DNA from: Klebsiella quasivariicola
GTDB lineage: Bacteria; Pseudomonadota; Gammaproteobacteria; Enterobacterales; Enterobacteriaceae
NCBI RefSeq assembly: GCF_002269255.1
Contig: NZ_CP022824.1
Coordinates: 124,001-188,000 of the forward strand
Direction: 5' to 3'
DNA: 64,000 nt
In this document: one piece after another, positions 17,515 to 26,126 of the stretch
How positions within the stretch are numbered: the stretch's first letter is position 1
Layout of the letters: each line of letters opens with the position of its first letter
Position numbers and translations under genes: made by a program
Notes under the pieces: generated by a model
Database searches by the model: none
What the model was told of the DNA's origin: nothing
What the model saw: only the letters and a program-made list of their open reading frames with translations

Positions 17515-17806
17515 TTTTCCCCAGGGCTACACGTTTTATATATGTTTTTTTTGTTTTAAAGAGTTTTAGGGAATCAGAAGGCAAAATTTACCTTCATTAT
17601 CAGTTGCTTATAGAACCCCTCGGTGGGTAATAGACGGTTTCCGGTGGGTAATAGACGGGGTTGGGTGGGTAAACGACGGAACCGGGTGGGTAATAGACGG
17701 ACTATCCACAGGCTGGATCGCCGGATCGATCCCCTCCCGTCTATTACACACCCGCCTTGCGCAAACCCTGACCAGTAGTCGCCTCGCGCTCCGTCTATTA
17801 CACACC
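17515..17806. other. iteron-type replication origin remnant
   Basis: Four direct copies of GGTGGGTAATAGACGG (the third has AAC for ATA) start at 17622, 17643, 17664 and 17685, exactly 21 bp apart, i.e. two helical turns. Two inverted near-copies, CCGTCTATTACACACC, start at 17737 and 17791. A near-consensus DnaA box CTATCCACA lies at 17702. An AT-rich, T-run block lies just to the left, a plausible unwinding element. The truncated rep gene lies on the other side. The replicon family is not recognised. Confidence 0.75.
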
Positions 17807-17813
17807 GCCGCGC

Positions 17814-18008
17814 TTAGTATTCGCCTGGGTCCAGTGGGGGGAGAACCCCGGAGCTGCTGACGACTTCCCCGCGTTGCGGACGCTCGACCGTCTCGCCGGG
17901 TTTCAGCGGATAGCGCCGCAGCACTCGCCCGTATTCTTCGCTCGCCCGCTTTGCTTCCACGCGCACGCGGCCAGACTCCGAGTTGACGCAGTTCAGGTAA
18001 TTTTCTGT
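17814..18008 (-). pseudogene. C-terminal end of a replication initiator, cut by IS26
   Basis: About 64 residues on the minus strand, including RVRVEAKRASEEYGRVLRRY and ending VLPPLDPGEY, next to an iteron array. Position and direction suggest the 3' end of the cognate Rep protein, removed by IS26 copy 4. The identity is inferred from context; the residues alone do not show a known domain. Confidence 0.5.
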
Positions 18009-18828
18009 GGCACTGTTGCAAATAGTCGGTGGTGATAAACTTATCATCCCCTTTTGCTGATGGAGCTGCACATGAACCCATTCAAAGGCCGGCATTTTCA
18101 GCGTGACATCATTCTGTGGGCCGTACGCTGGTACTGCAAATACGGCATCAGTTACCGTGAGCTGCAGGAGATGCTGGCTGAACGCGGAGTGAATGTCGAT
18201 CACTCCACGATTTACCGCTGGGTTCAGCGTTATGCGCCTGAAATGGAAAAACGGCTGCGCTGGTACTGGCGTAACCCTTCCGATCTTTGCCCGTGGCACA
18301 TGGATGAAACCTACGTGAAGGTCAATGGCCGCTGGGCGTATCTGTACCGGGCCGTCGACAGCCGGGGCCGCACTGTCGATTTTTATCTCTCCTCCCGTCG
18401 TAACAGCAAAGCTGCATACCGGTTTCTGGGTAAAATCCTCAACAACGTGAAGAAGTGGCAGATCCCGCGATTCATCAACACGGATAAAGCGCCCGCCTAT
18501 GGTCGCGCGCTTGCTCTGCTCAAACGCGAAGGCCGGTGCCCGTCTGACGTTGAACACCGACAGATTAAGTACCGGAACAACGTGATTGAATGCGATCATG
18601 GCAAACTGAAACGGATAATCGGCGCCACGCTGGGATTTAAATCCATGAAGACGGCTTACGCCACCATCAAAGGTATTGAGGTGATGCGTGCACTACGCAA
18701 AGGCCAGGCCTCAGCATTTTATTATGGTGATCCCCTGGGCGAAATGCGCCTGGTAAGCAGAGTTTTTGAAATGTAAGGCCTTTGAATAAGACAAAAGGCT
18801 GCCTCATCGCTAACTTTGCAACAGTGCC
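18009..18828 (+). mobile_element. IS26, copy 4
   Basis: A complete 820-bp IS26. Flanks TTTTCTGT and CATTAAAC do not match each other. Left of it is the cut rep gene and right of it a resolvase tail, so it marks a junction between two unrelated segments. Confidence 0.97.
18072..18776 (+). CDS. tnpA: IS26 transposase
   Basis: A 234-residue IS6-family transposase with D78, D138, E173 and Gly184, the same protein as in the other three copies. Direct orientation relative to copies 1 and 3. Confidence 0.97.
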   Translation: MNPFKGRHFQRDIILWAVRWYCKYGISYRELQEMLAERGVNVDHSTIYRWVQRYAPEMEKRLRWYWRNPSDLCPWHMDETYVKVNGRWAYLYRAVDSRGRTVDFYLSSRRNSKAAYRFLGKILNNVKKWQIPRFINTDKAPAYGRALALLKREGRCPSDVEHRQIKYRNNVIECDHGKLKRIIGATLGFKSMKTAYATIKGIEVMRALRKGQASAFYYGDPLGEMRLVSRVFEM

Positions 18829-18907
18829 CATTAAACTGGTGATGGAGAAAACCGGCATATCCAGGGCCACCTATTTCAGGTTAAAAAAACTGGGCCCAGG
18901 CAGTTAA
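18829..18907 (+). pseudogene. C-terminal helix-turn-helix of a site-specific recombinase
   Basis: About 25 codons, IKLVMEKTGISRATYFRLKK followed by LGPGS, resemble the DNA-binding tail of a Tn3-type serine resolvase. The rest was removed by IS26 copy 4. It is a different gene from the intact tnpR at 10240. Confidence 0.55.
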
Positions 18908-19038
18908 CCCGACGCAGGCAGCGATTTTTTCCTGTGCCGGAAAGGGTTTCGCGGTTGATGCTGATGATCCCCTGCTTAAAAACAGAGTTAACATTGCCCA
19001 CAATATTGCTGGTTTTGATGAGCCGTTAAAGGAGTTTT

Positions 19039-19371
19039 ATGAATGGATGGATGTATCTGGTGATTGCCGGCATAGCCGAAGTCTTTTATGCCGCGTCAAT
19101 GCTCCGGACTGAGGGATTTACCCGGATCTACCCCAGTATTTTTTGCCTGACATTTATCGGTGTGAGCATGTACTTTTTGTCCCTGGCAACACGGACTATT
19201 CCTGTAGGAACCGCTTATGCGGTCTGGGTCGGGATTGGTGCTTTAGGGACAGCAGCGTACGGAATAATTTACTTAAATGAAGATAAGGGCCTGTTACGCA
19301 TTGCCTGTTTCGGACTGATTCTGGCGGGTATCATTGGCCTGAAAATTCTGGCAGGACACAAGCAGCTGTAG
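19039..19371 (+). CDS. SMR-family exporter, SugE/Gdx-like
   Basis: A 110-residue four-helix small multidrug resistance protein. The essential membrane Glu is E14 in AGIAEVFYA. IPVGTAYAVWVGIGALGTAA and GIIGLKILAG resemble SugE/Gdx (guanidinium or quaternary ammonium exporters) more than EmrE. GGAG precedes the start. A guanidine riboswitch was looked for in the 130 bases upstream and not seen. SMR proteins act as antiparallel dimers. Substrate assignment between guanidinium and quaternary ammonium is uncertain. Confidence 0.82.
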   Translation: MNGWMYLVIAGIAEVFYAASMLRTEGFTRIYPSIFCLTFIGVSMYFLSLATRTIPVGTAYAVWVGIGALGTAAYGIIYLNEDKGLLRIACFGLILAGIIGLKILAGHKQL

Positions 19372-19683
19372 GTTCTCATCCATAAACAGAACTCCGGGGG
19401 CATTCTGATTTTAGACATCAGCATGCCTCTCCCTTTCCCCTTTTTGAAATGGGACATTACCCGCTACATTAATAACAGGCGAGAGAACCGACATAACCGG
19501 GGGCGGCCAGGAAAAGTTGCCATGATTGACAAAAAGACTGCTTTTTGTTTGTACCTGCATGATTAACGGTGCGAATTTTTTCGGCAAACTATAAATGCGG
19601 GCACCAGTGTGATGATAAGCACCTGAATAAATGCCGACGGTAATGAAGGTGGCCCTGTTGATTAATAAGTTTGCAGGGAAATA
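19372..19683. other. intergenic region between the SMR gene and nhaA
   Basis: No supported gene. Short open frames are present, but none has a good start or a recognisable product. Confidence 0.5.
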
Positions 19684-19709
19684 AAAATCCCCGTCATCAC
19701 GGGGATTTT
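19684..19709 (-). terminator. terminator after nhaA
   Basis: AAAATCCCCG and CGGGGATTTT flank a 6-base loop just past the nhaA stop. The A/T runs on both sides would allow termination in either direction. Confidence 0.8.
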
Positions 19710-19724
19710 CCGGACCCGAATGCG

Positions 19725-20906
19725 TTACCGGGAAGGATGCGAAGGAGAAAAGCGCAGTATCAGCATACCCGCCAGTGCTGCCAGTACAGAGCCGGCAAGT
19801 ACCCCCACCTTGACCTCGTCCACCAACAGGGGGCTTTCTGCAAACGCCAGGTTGCCGATAAACAGGCTCATGGTAAACCCTATTCCGCACAGGACCGATA
19901 CGCCGTAAACCTGCAGCCAGGTACTTTTTTCAGGCCGTTTTGCCAGGCCCAGGCTGACGGCCAGCAGCGACAGGCCGAAAATGCCCGCCTGCTTGCCAAC
20001 AAACAGGCCCAGCGCAACGCCGACCGGTACCGGCGACATCAGGTCATCAGCCGTCATACCGGAGAGCGCGACCCCCGCATTTGCGAAGCCAAACAGCGGC
20101 AGTATCAGAAACGTCACCCACGGATTGATGCCGTGCTCCAGCCGGGCAAGAGGGGATTGTTTATCCGGATCGGTTACCCGCAGCGGGATAAAGAGCGCCA
20201 GCAGGATACCCGCGATGGTGGCGTGCACCCCGGACTGAAGCATGAAAAACCACAGCACGCCCCCCGCCAGCAGATAGGGAAACAGCCGGGTAATCCCGGC
20301 ACGGTTCATGATAAACAGCAGAGCAACCGTGACCGCCGCACCGGCCAGCATCAGAAACGAAATATTACTGGTATAGAAGAGCGCAATAATAGCCACTGCG
20401 CCCATGTCGTCCAGAATAGCCAGCGCCGACAGGAAAATTTTCAGCGAGGCAGGTACGCGACTGCCCAGCAGTGCCAGTACCCCGAGCGCAAAGGCAATGT
20501 CCGTGGCGGCAGGAATTGCCCAGCCAGCGAGGGTTTCATCGCTGCCCGCATTAAACCATACGTAAATGGCCGCAGGCACGGCCATCCCGCCCAGCGCGGC
20601 AAATCCCGGCAGCGCGCGCTGGCCCCAGGTGGCAAGCTGACCGGTGAGAAGCTCGCGCTTGATTTCCAGGCCGACCATCATGAAGAACACGGCCATCAGG
20701 GCGTCGTTTATCCAGTGCTCAACGGAGAGGCCGGCGGCGTTGTATTTCAGGAATACCTCATATCCCTCCCTGAGCGGAGAGTTAGCCACGATGATAGCGG
20801 CTGCTGAGGCGATGATGAGCACGATGCCGCCGGCTGCGGGCGAGCTGAAAAATGCAGATGGCACTTCTGACATCCTCTTTTTATTTCTGTCTGGGATTTC
20901 TGACAC
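19725..20906 (-). CDS. nhaA: NhaA Na+/H+ antiporter
   Basis: A 393-residue inner-membrane antiporter with about twelve helices that exchanges Na+ or Li+ for protons in salt and alkaline stress. The transport aspartates D166-D167 lie in ILDDMGAVAI and D136 in ATDIAFALGV. The start chosen is a GTG with a strong GGGAGGG ribosome site; the downstream ATG (MSEVPSAFF) has its GAGG directly abutting and is less likely. The N-terminus is slightly longer than in E. coli NhaA. It is probably monocistronic. Confidence 0.93.
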   Translation of the reverse strand: MSEIPDRNKKRMSEVPSAFFSSPAAGGIVLIIASAAAIIVANSPLREGYEVFLKYNAAGLSVEHWINDALMAVFFMMVGLEIKRELLTGQLATWGQRALPGFAALGGMAVPAAIYVWFNAGSDETLAGWAIPAATDIAFALGVLALLGSRVPASLKIFLSALAILDDMGAVAIIALFYTSNISFLMLAGAAVTVALLFIMNRAGITRLFPYLLAGGVLWFFMLQSGVHATIAGILLALFIPLRVTDPDKQSPLARLEHGINPWVTFLILPLFGFANAGVALSGMTADDLMSPVPVGVALGLFVGKQAGIFGLSLLAVSLGLAKRPEKSTWLQVYGVSVLCGIGFTMSLFIGNLAFAESPLLVDEVKVGVLAGSVLAALAGMLILRFSPSHPSR

Positions 20907-21147
20907 ACTCCCTCCCTTTATTCAAAAAAAACAGGCCTTCCCCTGATATACAACCGCTGGTTATCAGAGGATAAGCCGGCTGAGCTACGCTGAAGATATA
21001 AAAAATACGATAATTAATTGCTGATAAATTAACGAATTAGCGTGACGTTAATTTTATCATAACGTCCGGCCCGCTTCAGGCGGAAGAGGTAAAGCCCTGT
21101 AAAGCTGCCGCAGGCAGGGGCATTTTTATCCGTCATCAGCCACACGC

Positions 21148-21522
21148 TCACAGCAGCCATGTGACGACAAAAAAACCCAGGGCAGTCATCAGAATGGAGC
21201 CGGTTACGTGTACCAGCAGTGAAGTAAACGCCCAGAAATAATTACCGGACTGCAGCTGTGAGAATATTTCCAGGGAAAACGTGGAAAACGTGGTCAGCCC
21301 ACCGCACAGCCCGGTGATAACAAGTAATCGCCAGGCCGGATCCAGGTCAGGATGGCGCATGAACCAGGCCAGCGACGCACCAATGATAAATCCGCCCGCA
21401 AGGTTCACTACCAGCGTGCCCGGTGGCAGGTCAGGAAACAGGCTGTTCAGGCGTGCGCCAAGCAGCCAGCGGATCAGGCAGCCAGCGGATCCACCAATGA
21501 TAATGGCCAGATAAGATTTCAC
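21148..21522 (-). CDS. crcB: FluC/CrcB fluoride channel
   Basis: A 124-residue four-helix membrane protein that lets toxic F- leave the cytoplasm. Family motifs are N40 in TLVVNLAGGF and GLCGGLTTFSTFSLE, which line the pore. Translation starts at a GTG with AGAGG nine bases upstream. That AGAGG lies inside a small hairpin below a fluoride riboswitch, so expression should be induced by fluoride. The protein functions as a dual-topology dimer. Confidence 0.93.
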   Translation of the reverse strand: MKSYLAIIIGGSAGCLIRWLLGARLNSLFPDLPPGTLVVNLAGGFIIGASLAWFMRHPDLDPAWRLLVITGLCGGLTTFSTFSLEIFSQLQSGNYFWAFTSLLVHVTGSILMTALGFFVVTWLL

Positions 21523-21530
21523 GGGGTTTA

Positions 21531-21587
21531 CCTCTGTGTCAGAGGGAGTATGCAGGCTGATGATACGGGGCGGCCTGACATACTCCC
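21531..21587 (-). promoter_or_regulatory. hairpins between the fluoride aptamer and crcB (likely expression platform)
   Basis: In the transcript, a long hairpin (21544-21587) has arms GGGAGTATGTCAGGC and GCCTGCATACTCCC with one bulge. A second, CCTCTG/CAGAGG (21531-21545), covers the crcB ribosome site AGAGG. The two share two bases and may compete. This suggests control of translation start. Confidence 0.6.
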
Positions 21588-21605
21588 GGTTAAAGGGGAG
21601 TAATA

Positions 21606-21664
21606 TCAGGCGTCATCAGCTTCTCAGGGGAAGCGGTTGGGTAAGGTGGAACGCCATCACCTCG
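21606..21664 (-). ncRNA. fluoride riboswitch (crcB motif)
   Basis: On the minus strand the segment contains AGGTGATGGCGTTCCACC followed by AACCGC and then GCTGATGACGCC, the conserved core of the crcB-motif aptamer: the GATGG..GTTC..CC pseudoknot stem and the CTGATGACGCC 3' strand. It lies 84 bases before the crcB start, in the same direction. Binding of F- (with Mg2+) should open crcB expression. Confidence 0.9.
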
Positions 21665-21670
21665 CCGCAA

Positions 21671-22050
21671 TTCTGGCCCGGTCACGGGCGTTAATCAAGC
21701 GGCTATCCACTGTTTTTGTGCGACTCCCCCTGCGGCGGGCATGAGGAGCCCGTTTTCAGGCTTGACCTGAAGAGCATTAAAAATTATCGTTTCGGCAGCA
21801 TTTTATATCTGACTGTGAGTCATGCACATTACGCCACCCTGAGTTTCTCTTCGCCCGTCCTTTATCAGAGAGCCTGCCGCGACAGCCAGTCCGCGCCGGG
21901 TACCGTTCTCTCATATCCGTTACGGGACTGCCACCTTTCACGGTGAACCCGCGTGTACCTGCTTCAGGGACGCAGGCGCCGTGTCCGCAGCAGCCGGTAC
22001 GGACACGTCGTGATTAATCGGCGGGCTGCAGCCCGCCTTCAGGGATATTC
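21671..22050. promoter_or_regulatory. divergent regulatory region between crcB and the MFS gene
   Basis: No credible gene. It must hold the crcB transcript start on the minus strand and a promoter for the MFS gene on the plus strand. Palindromes GTGTCCGCAGCAGCCGGTAC followed by GGACAC (near 21979) and GGCGGGCTGCAGCCCGCC (near 22020) precede the MFS start. Their role is unknown. Confidence 0.4.
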
Positions 22051-23247
22051 ATGCGTCAGCTTTTTCGGTTTATGTTTCATCACGCCTCTCACCTTACGTT
22101 CGGTGCGATGCTGATGGCCATGTCCAGCTTTGGACAGACCTATTTTGTCTCACTTTACGGGCAGGATTTTCGTGAGGCCTTTGGGCTCACCGACGGCGGA
22201 CTGGGCGGCCTGTACGCAATCGGAACGGTGATGAGCGCCATCACGCTGACCTGGGCCGGACGGCTGATTGACTACACCACGACCCGCCGCTTCACGCTGG
22301 CGGTCACCCTTTTGCTGCTCACGGCCTGCCTGCTGGTTTCCGGCGCACAGGCGGCGTGGATGCTGTGCATCGGGTTTTACTTTCTGCGCCTCGGCGGCCA
22401 GGGACTGATGGTGCATACTGCGCTGACCGCAACGGCGCGCCAGTTCCCCCTTGATGCAGGCAAGGCGCTCGGCGCCATCGCGCTGGGGCTCTCGCTGGCG
22501 CAGGCCGTTTTTCCTGTGATTGCGGTGCAGATAAGCGCGCTGACGGGATGGCGCGCTGCCTGGGGCATCAATGCCGGAATGCTTGTTGCCGGCGTGGGGG
22601 TCGCGCTGATGTTTTTGCCCCGCGGGAAAGAGAAGCCGCTGCGTACGTTCAGAAAGCGGGGTGAGGAGAAAGAAAAAGAGGCGCCGGTATGGCGAAACCG
22701 CAACCTGCTGCTGGCGCTGCCTGTCGTGCTGGCCTCCCCCTTTATCACCACCGGCTTCTTCTTCCACCAGGCGAGGCTGGCACAGGAGAAAGGCTGGGAG
22801 CTGTCGTGGGTGGCGGTATGGTTTATTGCCTATGCCATTACCCAGGCGGTATCGCTGCTGTCGTTTGGCCCGCTGATTGACCGGCTCTCACCACGCAGGC
22901 TGCTGCCGTGGTTTCTGATGCCACAGGCCCTGGCCATGCTGGCGCTATGGCTCAGCAACGGTCAGTGGGTGACGCCTTTTTACCTGATTATGACCGGCGT
23001 ATCGTCGGCCATTGCCTCAACGCTTGCCACCGCGCTCTGGGTACAGCTGTTTGGTCCGGCGCAGCTGGCCAGGGTGCGCTCGGCGGTTGAGGCAGGGACG
23101 GTGATTGCCAGCGGGGCATCCCCGGTAATCATGGGCGTGCTGATAGATAACCATGTCACCCTGCATCTTCAGGCCCTGTTCTGCCTGGTCTACATTCTTG
23201 GCGCCAGCCTGCTGGCCACCGGTATCAGGACGGATGCGCCGCAATAA
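22051..23247 (+). CDS. major facilitator superfamily transporter
   Basis: A 398-residue protein with about twelve membrane helices in two halves separated by a charged cytoplasmic loop (FRKRGEEKEKEAPVW). Helix 2-3 has the MFS-type AGRLIDYTTTRR and the second half repeats it as GPLIDRLSPRRL. AGGG lies nine bases before the ATG. The substrate is unknown; its place between the fluoride channel and the Usp-SulP pair suggests small-ion or stress-related export, which is inference only. Confidence 0.85.
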   Translation: MRQLFRFMFHHASHLTFGAMLMAMSSFGQTYFVSLYGQDFREAFGLTDGGLGGLYAIGTVMSAITLTWAGRLIDYTTTRRFTLAVTLLLLTACLLVSGAQAAWMLCIGFYFLRLGGQGLMVHTALTATARQFPLDAGKALGAIALGLSLAQAVFPVIAVQISALTGWRAAWGINAGMLVAGVGVALMFLPRGKEKPLRTFRKRGEEKEKEAPVWRNRNLLLALPVVLASPFITTGFFFHQARLAQEKGWELSWVAVWFIAYAITQAVSLLSFGPLIDRLSPRRLLPWFLMPQALAMLALWLSNGQWVTPFYLIMTGVSSAIASTLATALWVQLFGPAQLARVRSAVEAGTVIASGASPVIMGVLIDNHVTLHLQALFCLVYILGASLLATGIRTDAPQ

Positions 23248-23290
23248 CGCGCCTTTACCTTCATACCCGTCATCCTCTTTCCCCTGTGAA

Positions 23291-23314
23291 GGCGGGCCTG
23301 ATATCAGGCCCGCC
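23291..23314. terminator. convergent terminator between MFS and usp
   Basis: A perfect 24-bp palindrome, GGCGGGCCTGAT and its complement, is followed by TGTTT and lies between two convergent genes. It probably serves both. Confidence 0.7.
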
Positions 23315-23318
23315 TGTT

Positions 23319-24146
23319 TCATCGCAGCATCAGCAGGGGCTGACGGCTTTCAGACAGCATTTCCGTGGTGTGGCTGCCAATAAAGAATCGCCGTAACCGG
23401 GAGTGCCCGCAGGCCCCCATTACCGTGAGGTCGATATCATGGGCGTCCGCGTAGCGGCACAGCGCCCCGGTTACGGACTCGTCTTCCAGCAGGCGTGTCT
23501 CGGTCGTGATACCGGCTTCCTGAAGAACAGCCTGCGCATCCTGCAGGGCTGACATGTCACCGTTGACCATCACGATATGACAGCTCAGGCCGTGCAGCAG
23601 CGGGCTGACCGTCAGGCGCGTCAGGTTTTTACGGCTCTCACTGCTGCCGTCGTACGCAAACATCACCCGCGCCGGCGGCGTAAACGTCTCCGGCACAATC
23701 AGCACCGGGTTTTTCTGCAGGCGAATGACGCTTTCCAGATGGCTGCCTACCTGATTCTGCGTCCCGCGGCGCCCCAGCACCATCAGCCGGACTTCGCCCA
23801 GCTCCGCCAGGATTTCGTCCAGTGCGCCGTGCTTTTGCAGCAGCTGTGCGTCCGGCTGTCCGGTCTGCTTCAGGAGCTCCGCACAGCCGGCCAGCACGGC
23901 CTTGCCCTGCGCCATCAGCAGCCGGCTGCGCTCACCCTCGACGCGGACCAGCGCTTCGGTCAGCTGCTCCCGGCTGTCAATACCAATGCTCCCGGTCAGG
24001 TCAGACACGGCGGGAGTCTCACTCTTTTCGAGCACGTGCAGCAGCGCCAGCGGCGCGCCAAGTTTACCGGCTGCCCAGGCAGCATACTCACAGACCGGCC
24101 GGGTTGACGGCGAGCCGTCAACGCAGGCAATAACGGTGTTATTCAT
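23319..24146 (-). CDS. tandem-domain universal stress protein
   Basis: A 275-residue protein with two UspA domains. The first starts NNTVIACVDGSPSTRPVCEY and contains VLGRRGTQNQVGSHLESVI. The second starts near residue 160 (VMFAYDGSSESRKN) and ends with the classic ATP-loop motif MGACGHSRLRRFFIGSHTTE. It begins 18 bases after the SulP gene, a common SulP-Usp pairing, so it may modulate that transporter or signal stress. It is cytoplasmic. Confidence 0.9.
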   Translation of the reverse strand: MNNTVIACVDGSPSTRPVCEYAAWAAGKLGAPLALLHVLEKSETPAVSDLTGSIGIDSREQLTEALVRVEGERSRLLMAQGKAVLAGCAELLKQTGQPDAQLLQKHGALDEILAELGEVRLMVLGRRGTQNQVGSHLESVIRLQKNPVLIVPETFTPPARVMFAYDGSSESRKNLTRLTVSPLLHGLSCHIVMVNGDMSALQDAQAVLQEAGITTETRLLEDESVTGALCRYADAHDIDLTVMGACGHSRLRRFFIGSHTTEMLSESRQPLLMLR

Positions 24147-24164
24147 GATGCTTTCTCCAGTAAA

Positions 24165-25649
24165 TTAATGGCCACCCATCAGCTTTTCCACTTCTTCAGG
24201 CTTGTCATGCACTCCGAAGCGGTCAACGAGGGTGCGGGTCGCGTCATTCATACCCTTGATCTCCACTTCCGTGCCTTCGCGACGGAACTTGATAACCACC
24301 CGGTCCAGCGCGCTCACGGAGGTGATATCCCAGAAGTGGGCGTGCGTTACGTCAATCACCACGCGCTCCACCGCTTCACGGAAGTCGAAGTGGCTCATAA
24401 AGCGATCGGATGAGGCAAAGAATACCTGGCCGGCTACGGTATAGGTGCGGGTGTCGTCCTTCAGCTCAGAGGAGACCGCCATAAAGCGGGCGACCTTGGT
24501 GGCGAAGTTCAGCGAGGCAATCAGCACGCCGGTGAGCACGCCAAACGCCAGGTTATCGGTCGCCACCACCACCACCACGGTGGCCAGCATCACCACGCTG
24601 GTTGACAGCGGATGGCTGCGCAGGTTGCTGATGGAGCGCCAGGAGAAGGTGCCGATGGAGACCATGATCATCACCGCCACCAGAGCCGCCATGGGTATCC
24701 GGGACACCCAGTCGCGCAGGAACACCACCATCAGCAGCAGCACCACGCCGGCGGTGAGCGTGGAAAGCCGCCCGCGCCCGCCCGATTTGACGTTGATCAC
24801 CGACTGGCCAATCATCGCGCAGCCCGCCATGCCGCCGATAAAGGAGGTGCAGATGTTGGCCACGCCCTGCGCCTTGCACTCGCGGTTTTTATCGCTCGGC
24901 GTGTCGGTCATGTCGTCCACGATGGTGGCGGTCATCATCGACTCCAGCAGCCCCACCACGGCAAGTCCTGCCGAGTACGGCAGAATAATCATCAGCGTGT
25001 CGAGGTTAAGCGGGATATCCGGGATCAGAAACACCGGCAGGCTGTCCGGCAGTTTGCCCATGTCACCCACGGTGCGCACGTCCAGGTGCAGCCACATGGA
25101 AATGGCGGTCAGCACGATGATGCAGACCAGCGGCGAGGGAATGGTTTTGTTCAGATACGGGAAGAGATAAATGATGCCCAGGCCCGCAGCGGTCAGGGCA
25201 TAAACGTGCCAGGTGACGTTGGTCAGCTCCGGCAGCTGCGCCATAAATATCAGGATGGCCAGCGCGTTCACGAAACCGGTGACCACCGAGCGGGAGACGT
25301 AGCGCATCAGGCTGCCCAGCTTCAGGTAGCCGGCCGCCAGCTGCAGTACGCCGGTCAGCGCCGAGGCCGCCAGCAGATACTGCAGGCCGTGGTCTTTTAC
25401 AAGCGTGATCAGCAGCAGCGCCATCGCACCGGTGGCGGACGATATCATTGCCGGACGGCCGCCGAGGAAGGCCATAACCAGGGGAATACAGAACGCAGAG
25501 TAGAGCCCGACCTGCGGGTCGACTCCGGCGATGATGGAAAAGGCGATCGCTTCGGGAATAAGCGCGAGCGCGACCACAATACCGGCAAGGACGTCACCAC
25601 GGACGTTACCCAGCCAGTCCTTACGCGTCGAGGACAGCAGCATAGTCAT
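24165..25649 (-). CDS. SulP/SLC26 family anion transporter with STAS domain
   Basis: A 494-residue protein with a 10-14 helix SulP core (start WLGNVRGDVLAGIVVALALIP, then GGMAGCAMIGQSVINV) and a C-terminal cytoplasmic STAS domain from about residue 395 (VFFASSDRFMSHFDF, VIDVTHAHFWDITSVSALD). Family members move sulfate, bicarbonate or dicarboxylates. The substrate is not evident. It is co-directional with usp downstream. Confidence 0.9.
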   Translation of the reverse strand: MTMLLSSTRKDWLGNVRGDVLAGIVVALALIPEAIAFSIIAGVDPQVGLYSAFCIPLVMAFLGGRPAMISSATGAMALLLITLVKDHGLQYLLAASALTGVLQLAAGYLKLGSLMRYVSRSVVTGFVNALAILIFMAQLPELTNVTWHVYALTAAGLGIIYLFPYLNKTIPSPLVCIIVLTAISMWLHLDVRTVGDMGKLPDSLPVFLIPDIPLNLDTLMIILPYSAGLAVVGLLESMMTATIVDDMTDTPSDKNRECKAQGVANICTSFIGGMAGCAMIGQSVINVKSGGRGRLSTLTAGVVLLLMVVFLRDWVSRIPMAALVAVMIMVSIGTFSWRSISNLRSHPLSTSVVMLATVVVVVATDNLAFGVLTGVLIASLNFATKVARFMAVSSELKDDTRTYTVAGQVFFASSDRFMSHFDFREAVERVVIDVTHAHFWDITSVSALDRVVIKFRREGTEVEIKGMNDATRTLVDRFGVHDKPEEVEKLMGGH

Positions 25650-26126
25650 TTCTCAGTTTTTGATTACGGTCAGCCCGTGAGGGCAAAAATTTTACGTACG
25701 AAAAAGCACATCCGCAGACGGGATGTTTTTGAGTGCGCGCCGAAGTTTATTCAGTGCGACAGAGGAGGGGTACGACTCAGGGTGGCGTAAGACGCATGGT
25801 GGTGTTTATCACTCCTTCACGGCTGACAGAGCAGCGCGGGTAATCAGAAAGACCGGATGAACAGACGTTCAGTACCGGCCACAAATGCCCGCCGGGCAGA
25901 TGAACCACGGCAAAAAGCGCTTTTTACTCTACACGAATTGTTAACGGGGTCAACGCGCAGGGCAAAAACGCTGTTCATGGAATGCCGGTCAGGCGCATCC
26001 GGACGGAAAGTCCTTCTGCATGCTCAGGCTCGTCCGGCGTTCGCACATACATATGATTAAGTGAATATAAATTTGACGGAGAAAGTTTCACAGGTACACT
26101 CAGGTCAGTCACAATAAGGAGTCACC
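25650..26126. promoter_or_regulatory. divergent regulatory region between sulP and arsR2
   Basis: It carries a promoter for arsRBC: TTGACG and TACACT 16 bases apart at 26073-26100, preceded by ACATACATATGATTAAGTG, which resembles the operator-like stretch before the first arsR. The sulP promoter must lie at the left side. A 67-codon open frame at 25857 has no recognisable product. A hairpin with A/T runs (AAAAAGCACATCC and GGGATGTTTTT) lies near 25705. Confidence 0.5.

Noticed and set aside
17622..17806. Regular repeats considered as a CRISPR array
   Set aside because: The period is only 21 bp with 5-bp spacers, two copies are inverted, and no cas genes are nearby. An iteron origin fits far better.
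12862..18828. IS26 composite transposon with target duplications
   Set aside because: The outer 8-bp flanks TTTGTGCG and CATTAAAC do not match, so a simple composite transposition event is not supported.
18908..19038. Guanidine riboswitch before the SugE/Gdx-like gene
   Set aside because: No guanidine-I, -II or -III core motif could be recognised; ACGR-type paired loops are absent.
19671..20807. Long 378-codon open frame on the plus strand
   Set aside because: It lies fully antisense to nhaA, is extremely rich in Arg, Gln and His, and has no recognisable domain; it is a by-product of nhaA codon use.
21716..21946. 76-codon frame between crcB and the MFS gene
   Set aside because: Composition looks random and it overlaps the transcript leader region of crcB on the other strand.
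24612..25790. 392-codon plus-strand open frame opposite sulP
   Set aside because: Antisense to a well-supported transporter gene, with low-complexity Gln/His/Arg composition and no ribosome site.
25857..26060. 67-codon frame upstream of arsR2
   Set aside because: No ribosome binding site, no homology recognised, and it overlaps the likely regulatory region.
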